From positions 110,971 through 174,970 of the forward strand of contig JAFXSM010000020.1 of the NCBI GenBank assembly GCA_017525605.1: a DNA stretch of 64,000 nt, given 5' to 3'. Below, piece by piece: positions 54,380 through 62,037 of this stretch; position 1 is the first letter of the stretch; every line of letters begins with the position of its first letter. The position numbers and the translations under genes were made by a program. The notes below the pieces were generated by a model. That model worked only from the letters and a program-made list of their open reading frames with translations. It was not told the origin of the DNA and made no database searches. The DNA comes from Treponema sp. GTDB lineage: Bacteria; Spirochaetota; Spirochaetia; Treponematales; Treponemataceae.

Positions 54380-54766
54380 CTAAGGGGCGGAAAAAATTCT
54401 CCGCTTGCTGACGGGGAATATTCCGCATTTTTCAAAACGGACAGCTCCATGTTCCGCGCAAACGACGCTAACGGCGGAAAAGGAATCTTGACGGTCAAAG
54501 ACGGAAAGATGACGATTCACGTTAGCCTTGCAAGCCGCAATATCCTGAATCTTTTTGTGGGAAAGGCAAACGACGCGAAGAAAAACGGGGCTGTCCTTCT
54601 TGTTCCTAGCGAAGACGAAGTGAAATACAGCGACGGCACCACGGAAAAAGTTTTCGGATTCGACATTCCCGTGAAAAAACTCGGCAAGGAATTCGACGTT
54701 GCGCTTGTCGGAAAAAAAGGCGTTTGGTACGACCACAAAGTTTCCGTCGAACTTGATGTGGAATAA
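54380..54766 (+). CDS. Accessory domain continuing the CbiK frame across the A10 run
   Basis: An open frame in phase 2 relative to cbiK, running without a stop from inside the A10 run to 54766. It encodes LADGEYSAFFKTDSSMF and then GKGILTVKDGKMTIHVSL, NLFVGKANDAKKNGAVLL and KGVWYDHKVSVELD. The conserved LADGEYSA lies upstream of the first ATG (54449), and no signal peptide or ribosome-binding site is present, so the natural product is probably a CbiK C-terminal extension made after +1 slippage (or the gene is mutated). The domain type recurs in clostridial secreted proteins beside metal-tetrapyrrole ABC transporters. Start given is the first base after the cbiK stop; the ATG-only version would be 54449-54766. 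Confidence 0.65.
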   Translation, partial: LRGGKNSPLADGEYSAFFKTDSSMFRANDANGGKGILTVKDGKMTIHVSLASRNILNLFVGKANDAKKNGAVLLVPSEDEVKYSDGTTEKVFGFDIPVKKLGKEFDVALVGKKGVWYDHKVSVELDVE

Positions 54767-54778
54767 AAAACATCTAAT

Positions 54779-54821
54779 GAGTGTCGAGTTAATGCAAAAT
54801 GATTCGAAAAACTCGACACTC
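54779..54821. terminator. Hairpin within the cobalamin operon
   Basis: GAGTGTCGAGTT (54779-54790) pairs perfectly with AACTCGACACTC (54810-54821). No T run follows, so it may be an attenuating or RNA-stabilising hairpin rather than a strong terminator. TATAAT at 54844-54849 may restart transcription. Confidence 0.5.
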
Positions 54822-54874
54822 GTGTATCTGTTCAAAAAACTTTTATAATGAATACGGAGAATGAAGTGACAATA

Positions 54875-55219
54875 ATGAAAAAATTAGCGTTGTTTTTTTG
54901 GGTATTCTTTTCTGCTGTATTTTTGTTTGCTGAATCCGTTTCCGTGAAGCTTTCTGGTGGGACTGGGAAGGCTGCGATTGTGAATCCGGTTGAGATTGTC
55001 GAGAAGAGCGGGAAGAAATTCGCAAGAATCGTTTGGACGAGCAAGAATTTCGACTATGTGATTGTCGGTGGCGTTAAGTACATGAACGAGAACAAGGGCG
55101 GAAATTCAACTTTCACGGTCGAAGTGAAGGATTTTTCGAAACCGCTTGAGATTATCGCCGACACAATCGCGATGAGCCGTCCGCATGAAATCGAATATTC
55201 TCTGGAATTCGAAAAATGA
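54875..55219 (+). CDS. Small secreted protein, metal-tetrapyrrole uptake associated
   Basis: A 114-residue protein from the ATG at 54875 (a longer start at 54848 adds nine unlikely residues). Signal peptide MKKLALFFWVFFSAVFLFA precedes one beta-sandwich domain: VKLSGGTGKAAIVNPVEI, ARIVWTSKNFDYVIVGGVKY, GNSTFTVEV, ADTIAMSRPHEIEYSLEF. The W-TS-NYDY-V-G-KY and ADT-AMS-PHEIEY motifs recur in clostridial surface proteins next to FecCD/BtuCD transporters. The stop overlaps the next ATG by 4 bp (ATGA). It probably binds or relays the substrate at the surface. Confidence 0.72.
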   Translation: MKKLALFFWVFFSAVFLFAESVSVKLSGGTGKAAIVNPVEIVEKSGKKFARIVWTSKNFDYVIVGGVKYMNENKGGNSTFTVEVKDFSKPLEIIADTIAMSRPHEIEYSLEFEK

Positions 55220-56424
55220 AGAAGATTTTTTTCCTCTGCGTTCTGATTCTTTCAATTCTTTTGATTCTTCCGTTTTCTTCTTGCAGAAAAAAGAACGAAA
55301 TTGCTGAGGGCGGAATTGATTTTTCGTCGCTCAAATTCGAATGCGAAACGGAATTGTCGTTCGCCAGGCAGTTCAAAATCGAAAAAAGTGGTGGCTTCAC
55401 TCTTCTTTCGGTTTCCGGTGGCGAAAAATTCCTTCTCGTTCCTCCTTCCGAAAAAGAAAATCCGGGCGCATTTGACTCTCTTAAAAATGCTTCCGTCAAA
55501 AATGTTCCTTCCGACGTTACAGTTTTGCGCTTGCCGATTGAAAATGCGTATCTCGTCTCGACTTCCGCAATGGACTTCATCGAAAAAATCGGCGCGATTG
55601 GTTCAATCGGATTTTCGGGCACGAAAAAAAAGGACTGGCGGATAAAGGGCGCGGTCGATGCGATGGATGACGGGCGCATTTTGTACGCGGGAAAATACAG
55701 CGCGCCTGACTACGAGCTTCTTCTTTCGCGCGGTTGCCAGCTCGCAATCGAAAACACGATGATTTTTCATAAGCCCGAAGTGAAAGAGAAACTCCTTGAA
55801 ATCGGCATTCCTGTCATAGTTGAGCGTTCTATCTACGAAAAAAATCCGCTCGGCCGCCTTGAGTGGATAAAATTCTACGGCTGCCTTTTCGGAAAAGAAA
55901 AAGAGGCGGCTGAATTTTTCGATTCCGAAATACAAAAAATAAAGCCGGTTCTCGAACAAAATGTATCTGAAAATACAAGCGGCACAGAAAAAAACAAAAT
56001 GTCGGTCGCGTTTTTCTATGTGAACGCGAACGGAATCGTGAACGTGCGAAAGCCCGGCGACTACATTTCGACTCTCATCGCGCTTTCTGGCGGCCGCTAC
56101 GCGCTCGATTCTGTCGTTCCCGAAGAAGAAAATTCGCTTTCCACGATGAACATGCAGTTCGAGGATTTTTACACGAACGCCCTCGATGCCGACATCATAA
56201 TCTACAACGGCGACATCGCAGGCGAGATAGCGACTTTGGACGAGCTTCTCTCTCTCAATCCGCTTTTTGCAGATTTCAAGGCGGTGAGGGAAGGTCGGAT
56301 GTACTGCACCGGAAAGGATTTTTTTCAGGAAAGCACCTGCATCGCTTCGTTTTTGAAGGAGCTTTCGGATATCCAAAGCGGGGACGAATCTTCGCTTTTG
56401 TATCTTCGAAAAATCACAAGATGA
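55216..56424 (+). CDS. ABC transporter substrate-binding lipoprotein (BtuF/FepB class)
   Basis: A 402-residue lipoprotein (lipobox FSSC, Cys23) of the metal-chelate helical-backbone class. The first lobe holds VTVLRLPIENAYLVSTSAMDFIEKIGAIGSIGFSG, and the second lobe IPVIVERSIYEKNPLGRLEWIKFYGCLFGKEKEA and DADIIIYNGDIAG. Together with the next two genes it forms a complete type II importer. The B12 riboswitch upstream points to cobalamin or a corrinoid precursor as substrate; heme or siderophore cannot be excluded by sequence. Confidence 0.88.
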   Translation: MKKIFFLCVLILSILLILPFSSCRKKNEIAEGGIDFSSLKFECETELSFARQFKIEKSGGFTLLSVSGGEKFLLVPPSEKENPGAFDSLKNASVKNVPSDVTVLRLPIENAYLVSTSAMDFIEKIGAIGSIGFSGTKKKDWRIKGAVDAMDDGRILYAGKYSAPDYELLLSRGCQLAIENTMIFHKPEVKEKLLEIGIPVIVERSIYEKNPLGRLEWIKFYGCLFGKEKEAAEFFDSEIQKIKPVLEQNVSENTSGTEKNKMSVAFFYVNANGIVNVRKPGDYISTLIALSGGRYALDSVVPEEENSLSTMNMQFEDFYTNALDADIIIYNGDIAGEIATLDELLSLNPLFADFKAVREGRMYCTGKDFFQESTCIASFLKELSDIQSGDESSLLYLRKITR

Positions 56425-56454
56425 CGCACAGTATAAGCACAAGATAATCACAAA

Positions 56455-57462
56455 ATGAAAAAAAGATTTTTGATTTCGTTTTCAGTTCTTTTCTTTCTCA
56501 TAATTCTTCTTGTCGCATGGAACCTTTCCACAGGCAGCGCGTCGATTTCTCTTCCGAAAATCCTGCAAATCCTTTCAGGCGACAATTCCGATTTGAAAAA
56601 TTTCAGGGTTATCTGGAGCATCCGTCTTCCGCGTCTTCTTTCGGCTTTGGTTCTTGGCGGCGCACTTTCGCTTTCGGGATTCCTTTTGCAGTCGTTCTTT
56701 CAGAATCCGATTGCGGGGCCTTACGTCCTCGGAATTTCCTCCGGCGCAAAGCTTTTCGTCGCCATAACGATGATTTTCTTCATGGAAAAAGGAATCGCGC
56801 TCGGATCGGCAGGCATGGTTCTTTCCGCATTTGTCGGTTCGGTTTTCGCTCTTGCAGTCGTCCTTCTTTTTTCCGCGCGCGTAAAAAAAATGTCGGTCTT
56901 AATCGTAATCGGAATTTTCATCGGCTATATCTGTTCCGCTGTGACCGATTTCCTTGTGACGTTCGCGAACGATTCTAACATCGTGAATCTTCACAACTGG
57001 TCGGTCGGCTCTTTTTCAGGCTCGTCATGGACAGATGTGAAAATCATGTCGGCAGTTGTTTTTCCGTCCGCGCTCGTTTCGTTCATGCTTTCGAAAAGTG
57101 TGAGCGCGTTCTCGCTCGGAGAAAACTACGCACGCAACATGGGCGTGAACGTGAAGGCACTGCGTTTCACGCTGATTTTTCTTTCGAGCGTGCTTTCCGC
57201 TTGCGTCACGGCGTTTGCAGGTCCGATTTCGTTCGTCGGAATTGCAGTTCCGCATCTCGTCCGCGCTGTTTTCCGCACCGCAAAGCCGCTCGTTCTGATT
57301 CCAGCCTGCTTTCTGGGCGGAAGTGCCGTGACTCTCCTCTGCGACGGAATTGCAAGGACGCTTTTTGCCCCCACGGAAGTCAGCATCAGCTCCGTAACGT
57401 CCGTTTTCCTTGTTCCCGTCGTAATTTACATGATGATGAGGAGAAGAAAAGATTATGAATGA
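56455..57462 (+). CDS. ABC transporter permease (BtuC/FecCD class)
   Basis: A 335-residue permease with about ten membrane helices. It contains IRLPRLLSALVLGGALSLSGFLLQSFFQNPIAGPYVLGISSGA in segments typical of FecCD, and GPISFVGIAVPHLVRAVF near residue 255, the coupling region to the ATPase. The ATG at 56455 follows CAAGATAATCACAAA, with no clear ribosome-binding site, 30 nt after the binding-protein gene. It overlaps the ATPase gene by 8 nt. Confidence 0.92.
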   Translation: MKKRFLISFSVLFFLIILLVAWNLSTGSASISLPKILQILSGDNSDLKNFRVIWSIRLPRLLSALVLGGALSLSGFLLQSFFQNPIAGPYVLGISSGAKLFVAITMIFFMEKGIALGSAGMVLSAFVGSVFALAVVLLFSARVKKMSVLIVIGIFIGYICSAVTDFLVTFANDSNIVNLHNWSVGSFSGSSWTDVKIMSAVVFPSALVSFMLSKSVSAFSLGENYARNMGVNVKALRFTLIFLSSVLSACVTAFAGPISFVGIAVPHLVRAVFRTAKPLVLIPACFLGGSAVTLLCDGIARTLFAPTEVSISSVTSVFLVPVVIYMMMRRRKDYE

Positions 57463-58279
57463 GATTAAAAACGACGAAAATGTATTTTTTAATACAATTA
57501 CGAATGAAGAAAAACTCATCGAAACTGAAAATCTTTCAGTCGGCTACGAAAACAAACTTCTGATTTCGAAAATCAATTTTTGTGTGAACTCAGGCGAAAT
57601 CGTCACGCTGATTGGTCCGAACGGCTCAGGAAAATCCACGGTTTTAAAAACGATTGCAAAACAGATAAAAAGCAAGGGCGGAAAAATCTCGATTCTCGGA
57701 AAAGAAATTTCACTTCTTCGCGAATCTGACATAGCAAAAAAAATATCTCTTGTGATGACCGAGAGAATCCGGCCGGAGCTTATGACATGCCGCGATGTCG
57801 TCGCGACTGGGCGTTTTCCGTACACGGGCAGGCTTGGTCTGCTTGGCGAAAAAGACTGGAAAATCGTGGACGACGCAATAAAACTTGTTCATGCGGAAGA
57901 AATAGCCGGACGAAACTTTCTTGAGACGAGCGACGGTCAGCGTCAGCGGATAATGCTCGCGCGCGCAATCTGTCAGGACACTCAGGTCATCATCCTTGAC
58001 GAGCCGACTTCTTTCCTCGATATGTTCTACAAAATCGACATAATCCGCACGATTTGGAAACTTGCACGCACGCAGAAAAAATCGATTGTCATGTCGCTCC
58101 ACGAACTCGATTTAGTCCGCGCCGTTTCCGACAAAATAATCTGCGTCGATGGAAACAGCGTCTGCAAAATCGGCAGCGTCTCCGACGTTTTTTGCGGCGG
58201 CTTCATTCAAAAACTCTACGGGCTGAACGAGGACGAATTCGACGAGCAGACAGGCACGATGAAACTGAATCTCCGCTAG
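57455..58279 (+). CDS. ABC transporter ATP-binding protein (BtuD/FecE class)
   Basis: A 274-residue ATPase: Walker A GPNGSGKST (near residue 54), Q-loop region VMTERIRPELMTCRDVV, signature LETSDGQRQRIMLARAI in which SDGQ replaces the common SGGQ, Walker B VIILDEPTSFLD, and the H-loop VMSLHELDLV. An N-terminal 20-residue extension precedes the ATPase core. It starts inside the permease gene and ends 4 bp inside the convergent regulator gene. Confidence 0.92.
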   Translation: MNEIKNDENVFFNTITNEEKLIETENLSVGYENKLLISKINFCVNSGEIVTLIGPNGSGKSTVLKTIAKQIKSKGGKISILGKEISLLRESDIAKKISLVMTERIRPELMTCRDVVATGRFPYTGRLGLLGEKDWKIVDDAIKLVHAEEIAGRNFLETSDGQRQRIMLARAICQDTQVIILDEPTSFLDMFYKIDIIRTIWKLARTQKKSIVMSLHELDLVRAVSDKIICVDGNSVCKIGSVSDVFCGGFIQKLYGLNEDEFDEQTGTMKLNLR

Positions 58280-59913
58280 ATTCGCCTTGCAAGGATGCTT
58301 GCGATTACTTTGAGCGCGACGTATTCCGCCGTGTCGTTTTCCTTTCGAATCACAGAAAAATGCGAGCGTTTCACATACTGCGAGAAGCGTTTCTGGAAAA
58401 GATTCTGTATGAAAGTCTTGAATTTCTTCGAGGTCACATCTTTTGCGCCGTCTTCGCGACATGCCGCATTGTAAAGGTTGCTCCGCTTTTGCCTGTCCAC
58501 AATTTCCGGGTGCTTGATGAGATACTGGAGATATGTGTCGAACATCTTTTCTTCGTCATCGATTTTTTCGTCGTCGGAATAGACAAGGTTCACGATTGTA
58601 AAATCGTTGTCCAAAAGTTTCATGTAGATTGAGTCGTAGAAAATCTCTTTGCCGCCGATGTCGAGTATTGCGCGTTTTCCGACAGCTTTGCAGATTGTGC
58701 TTAACACAGTCTGTTCTCGGATTTCGAGGTAGGGCTTGAAATTTGCCTTGCTGATTTTTTTGAACGCGCTTCTTGAATCCTCTCCGTTGTCGTCGAAGAT
58801 CCTGTAATTTATGTACAAATCTGAGGATTCTGTCTCCTCGATGCCACAAAGCCGCTTGATTTCAGCTGTGATGGTAGACTTACCAGTCCCCGGCAATCCC
58901 GTCAGAACGAAATTCCCCAGGAAGTTTCTGACGAGCTTTTTGTGTTCAGCGTCATCAAAATACTGCAGGAATTTTTCCGTGTTTTCTGAATCAATTGAAT
59001 CAGAATCCAAAAATTTCGAAGAGAGCGTTTTCAGCTCCTTCTTTTTTGAGGCAGGAATACTCATATCTTCAATCGTATCGTGCACTTCTTTTTGCGTGTA
59101 ATGCTCCCTGATTTTTCTGACCGTCTGAGACATTCCCGCCTCGTGTGTGATTGCGTATTTCGAGCCCGAAGTGAAGATTGCGTAGTCGTTTACGATAACG
59201 GCACATTCCGCATTTTCGATGTCGTCTTTTGAAAAATTCACCGTGTGCAAGCTGAAATGCAGTCGCGAAAGCAAATCGGTGTTGAACTTGTGAAAAAGTT
59301 TGAGCCTAAATTGAGAAAAATCGTTTTTTATTTCATCGAAAAGTTCATTTAGGGTGTCATTTATTTCCGTATCAAAATTTAAAGTGTCGAGCGAAAGCAC
59401 ATCCTCGACCGAAAAAAATTTCGGAAGGTACAAGTTGATGTTGATAGCCCCTATGCTGTCCGATGATTTGGCAGAAGTCAGCTTTTCGAGAATTACCTCA
59501 AATAACATTCTGTTATAAAATTTTCGGGATTTTTCAGCACCGCTTAGAAAAAACGAAATCTGAAGCGTGAGTCCTGTAGCTACGCTTTCAACGTAATCCT
59601 TGAAGTCATCGCGAATGATACCCATTATATTCGAAGAATTCGAAGGAAAAATGAGGGAGATTTCGGAAGTGTCAGAGTCCTGATTTTCGGAGTTGTCTTG
59701 CTGACCTGATGTAAAGAATTTTATGTCGCGACCAAGAATGGCACAAATTTCCAGAATCGATTGAAAATCCGGCAATGTTGATTTTCGCTTGCACATTTCA
59801 AGATAGCGCGAGTTTTTATGGATTCTTTCAGAAATTTCCGACGCTGTAATGCCTGAATTTTTAATGGCATCTTCTAGGCGTTCAAAAAAAATATTTGCAA
59901 AATCGGTACTCAT
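58276..59913 (-). CDS. XRE-type HTH protein with shikimate-kinase-like C-terminal domain
   Basis: A 545-residue putative regulator. The N-terminal 65 residues form an XRE-like helix-turn-helix (FERLEDAIKNSGITASEISERI...FQSILEICAILGRD). The middle (about 85-320) is unrecognised but contains IVNDYAIFTSGSKYAITHEAG. The C-terminal part has a P-loop NFVLTGLPGTGKSTITAE (near residue 348), FKPYLEIREQTVLSTI and RAILDIGGKEIF, matching the shikimate-kinase FRxxE and GGG landmarks. HTH plus kinase-like effector domain resembles BzdR of Azoarcus, though that protein is much shorter. It sits opposite the cobalamin operon. Its promoter is a perfect consensus with 11 nt to the ATG. Confidence 0.75.
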   Translation of the reverse strand: MSTDFANIFFERLEDAIKNSGITASEISERIHKNSRYLEMCKRKSTLPDFQSILEICAILGRDIKFFTSGQQDNSENQDSDTSEISLIFPSNSSNIMGIIRDDFKDYVESVATGLTLQISFFLSGAEKSRKFYNRMLFEVILEKLTSAKSSDSIGAININLYLPKFFSVEDVLSLDTLNFDTEINDTLNELFDEIKNDFSQFRLKLFHKFNTDLLSRLHFSLHTVNFSKDDIENAECAVIVNDYAIFTSGSKYAITHEAGMSQTVRKIREHYTQKEVHDTIEDMSIPASKKKELKTLSSKFLDSDSIDSENTEKFLQYFDDAEHKKLVRNFLGNFVLTGLPGTGKSTITAEIKRLCGIEETESSDLYINYRIFDDNGEDSRSAFKKISKANFKPYLEIREQTVLSTICKAVGKRAILDIGGKEIFYDSIYMKLLDNDFTIVNLVYSDDEKIDDEEKMFDTYLQYLIKHPEIVDRQKRSNLYNAACREDGAKDVTSKKFKTFIQNLFQKRFSQYVKRSHFSVIRKENDTAEYVALKVIASILARRI

Positions 59914-59924
59914 ACGGAGAAGCG

Positions 59925-59953
59925 ATTATATAGAATTTCACCTATTTTGTCAA
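59925..59953 (-). promoter_or_regulatory. Perfect consensus sigma-70 promoter of the XRE/kinase-like gene
   Basis: On the minus strand TTGACA (59948-59953), a 17-bp spacer and TATAAT (59925-59930). Only 11 nt separate the -10 from the ATG and there is no ribosome-binding site. Confidence 0.85.
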
Positions 59954-59961
59954 ATAATGCT

Positions 59962-59977
59962 TGTATATATTTATACA
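59962..59977. promoter_or_regulatory. Candidate operator palindrome upstream of the -35 box
   Basis: TGTATA-TATT-TATACA, perfect 6-bp half-sites 8 bp upstream of the TTGACA. A plausible site for the gene's own HTH product; inference. Confidence 0.5.
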
Positions 59978-60324
59978 GAATGTATTTTATATAATTTTAT
60001 ATTAAAGTAAATTTACGGTAGTTATGTTTCGTGTATTATTGACATTATGCGAAAGTGAAAATACAGTAAATGTATCATTTTGGTAATTGGTGCTATGTTT
60101 TTATAATTTCATTTTTGTACAGAATAAGGATTTTTACTTTTGTTTTTATAGATTCATTTTGTATCAAAAAGGTGTTGCGAATATTTTTCTAATTCGCTAT
60201 ATTAGCTTCATCTTAAGGAGATTTGAAATGCGAAAATAGACTTACATAGAAGGATTTATTTTTAATGAATCCGTGCATAGACGAGTGGTGCTTTTTTTCG
60301 CGTTTGAACTCCTGAGACGAAATA
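59978..60324 (+). other. Intergenic region with a three-codon leader frame
   Basis: Very AT-rich. The only coding-like signal is AAGGAG (60215-60220) followed by ATG CGA AAA TAG (60228-60239), a minimal frame Met-Arg-Lys-stop with a strong ribosome-binding site and TATATT about 25 nt before it. The rest holds no recognisable gene. Confidence 0.45.
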
Positions 60325-60336
60325 TGGAGGTACGCT

Positions 60337-60963
60337 ATGAATGAGACTTTTGAAATGAAAGATTCTGAGCCAGGTCGTATGAATACTCGCGACATGGTTG
60401 GGTTGTCGAACATTATACTCGCGCCTTATATGCAGCTGGCATGGAATCTAGTGGGTAGGCCACGCGCATCTGGCGAGAATGTATTCCGACATTCGGTTCA
60501 TACTCTTGGTATATTGATAAATTATCGATATATCTCGCCAATATTGCTAAAAGCGTCCCTCGTGCACGACATTCTTCGAGAAATCCCGGACTTTGATGAG
60601 AGCGAGATAAAAAACGCGGACGAAGATGGCGATAAGGTCCTTGCGGTTGTCCGTGAACTCACACACGATAGAAAAACAGAAACTCGCGCGGAATTCTTCA
60701 AGCGCATTATTCGTAACGGCAGCTTTGATGCGAAACTCATCCTTATTGCTTCTAGGTTGGACAGCCTCGAGAACCTTGGGTATACAACTGATGAGAAGTC
60801 GATTGAAGAGTACTGCATGGACACAGAACTTTACGTTCTTCCGCTCGCGCTCCAAGTGAATGCTTATATGTATGATGAGTTAATCTCATTCATCAACTCT
60901 CGCCGCCGCTTCTTGGGTGGTAAGGAATTTTACTTCTGCCCTGCCAGAAAAAAACACGCATAA
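60337..60963 (+). CDS. HD-domain phosphohydrolase-like protein
   Basis: A 208-residue soluble protein. FRHSVHTLGILI (metal His), LKASLVHDILREIPDF (His-Asp pair near residue 82) and IASRLDSLENLGY (final metal Asp) follow the spacing of the HD hydrolase domain of RelA/SpoT and of small alarmone hydrolases. A (p)ppGpp hydrolase is the best guess; no synthetase domain is present. ATGGAGGTACGCT before the ATG is a good ribosome-binding site. Confidence 0.7.
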   Translation: MNETFEMKDSEPGRMNTRDMVGLSNIILAPYMQLAWNLVGRPRASGENVFRHSVHTLGILINYRYISPILLKASLVHDILREIPDFDESEIKNADEDGDKVLAVVRELTHDRKTETRAEFFKRIIRNGSFDAKLILIASRLDSLENLGYTTDEKSIEEYCMDTELYVLPLALQVNAYMYDELISFINSRRRFLGGKEFYFCPARKKHA

Positions 60964-60974
60964 AATTTGCACAG

Positions 60975-61012
60975 CCAGAAATCATGCCGAATTTATTCGG
61001 CATGATTTCTGC
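60975..61012 (+). terminator. Hairpin terminator after the HD gene
   Basis: CAGAAATCATGCCGAA pairs with TTCGGCATGATTTCTG around a TTTA loop region; a short T-rich stretch follows. Confidence 0.75.
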
Positions 61013-61077
61013 AATTTTGAACCAAAATCAAAATAACACAAAATAATGAAAATTGCTACTTAGGAGGAATTTCTCTA

Positions 61078-61260
61078 ATGAAGTGTCCTAGATGCCATGA
61101 AACCTTTGTTCCAGCCAAAAATGATACGCCGTTCGATGTGCATAAATGCGCCTGCTGCGGCTACGTCTTTTACTTCTCGTTGACGCAATATGTCGGAAAA
61201 TTTGTATATCGATACGGCTCTTATCCGTTGTCTAGAATTTCGCGCTGGCGAGATTCGTAA
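61078..61260 (+). CDS. Small zinc-ribbon protein
   Basis: A 60-residue protein with two cysteine pairs, CPRC (residues 3-6) and CACCG (about 24-28), a rubredoxin-like zinc knuckle, and a tail ending RYGSYPLSRISRWRDS. TAGGAGGAATTTCT before the ATG is a strong ribosome-binding site, so it is probably a real gene. Function unknown. Confidence 0.6.
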   Translation: MKCPRCHETFVPAKNDTPFDVHKCACCGYVFYFSLTQYVGKFVYRYGSYPLSRISRWRDS

Positions 61261-61320
61261 TTATCAATGTGAGTTTTCAAAAAAATCGACCTGCCCGGAA
61301 ACTGACTTTGCCGACTGAAA

Positions 61321-61390
61321 GCCTGTTCCTTGCCGCTGATTCTGAATCGAGTTCAGAATGACACGAGCAGGGGCGGGCTTTGTTGTTTTT
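61321..61390 (+). repeat. Dispersed palindromic repeat, copy A (terminator-like)
   Basis: Imperfect hairpin with the tip GATTCTGAATCGAGTTCAGA and closing GC-rich arms, followed by TTTGTTGTTTTT. 51 of 53 bases of its core (61327-61379) match copy B (62046-62098). Confidence 0.8.
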
Positions 61391-61416
61391 GGTGCAATGT
61401 GCAATTCTAGTTTACG

Positions 61417-61445
61417 TTGACGCTTTGTAATACACAGCGTATTAT
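61417..61445 (+). promoter_or_regulatory. brnTA promoter with operator palindrome
   Basis: TTGACG (61417-61422), 17-bp spacer, TATTAT (61440-61445), with the ATG of brnT 6 nt further. TAATAC-N5-GTATTA (61428-61444) covers the spacer and -10, a probable autorepression site for BrnA. Confidence 0.75.
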
Positions 61446-61451
61446 ATATTT

Positions 61452-61724
61452 ATGAATTTTGAGTGGGATGACGAAAAGAACAAAATCAACAAGCAGAAAC
61501 ATGGAATTTCCTTTGAAACGGCGACGAAAGTCTTTGACGATAAGGATAGGATTGAGATGTATGATTTCCTTCATAGCACATTGGAAGAGGATCGTAACAT
61601 CACAATCGGCAAAGTTGATGAAGTTCTCTTCGTTGTTTTTACAGAGCGCGGTGACAATACGAGGATTATTTCAGCGCGAAAAGCAATGCCGGGCGAGAAG
61701 GAGGCTTATTATGGCAATCGTTAA
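61452..61724 (+). CDS. brnT: BrnT family toxin
   Basis: A 90-residue RNase-like toxin: NFEWDDEKNKINKQKHGISFETA at the start, DRNITIGKVDEVLFVVFTERGDNTRIISAR in the centre and KAMPGEKEAYYG at the end, all characteristic of BrnT. The predicted mRNA is leaderless. It overlaps brnA by 14 bp, the usual toxin-first brnTA order. Confidence 0.92.
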   Translation: MNFEWDDEKNKINKQKHGISFETATKVFDDKDRIEMYDFLHSTLEEDRNITIGKVDEVLFVVFTERGDNTRIISARKAMPGEKEAYYGNR

Positions 61725-62025
61725 TTATACAATGAATCCGAACGAACCTTTGACGAAGGAACAAAAAGAAGAAATTAAAAGAGCGAAAGAGATGACCGAC
61801 GTATACGATGAAGACTGCCCGCCTCTGACAGATGAACAGCTGGCAGAACTTGCCGCAGTCGCTCGTCAGCAACGTGCAATGCGAAAGCGCAATGTTGTTT
61901 CGCTCCGACTTCCTGCACAAACATTGGAAAAAGCAAAAAAATTGGGAGAAGGCTACACAAGCGTTCTAAGCCGAATGATAGAATTCTGCCTAAACGACAA
62001 AGAAATCCTGCAAAAGTGTTTGTAA
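61711..62025 (+). CDS. brnA: BrnA family antitoxin
   Basis: A 104-residue protein starting at the ATG at 61711, with AAGGAGG 6 nt upstream inside brnT. An acidic N-terminal half is followed by a ribbon-helix-helix C-terminal part (VVSLRLPAQTLEKAKKLGEGYTSVLSRMIEFCL) that should dimerise and bind the palindrome at the promoter. The acidic N-terminal half presumably covers the toxin. Confidence 0.9.
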   Translation: MAIVNYTMNPNEPLTKEQKEEIKRAKEMTDVYDEDCPPLTDEQLAELAAVARQQRAMRKRNVVSLRLPAQTLEKAKKLGEGYTSVLSRMIEFCLNDKEILQKCL

Positions 62026-62037
62026 GATGAAATAATA

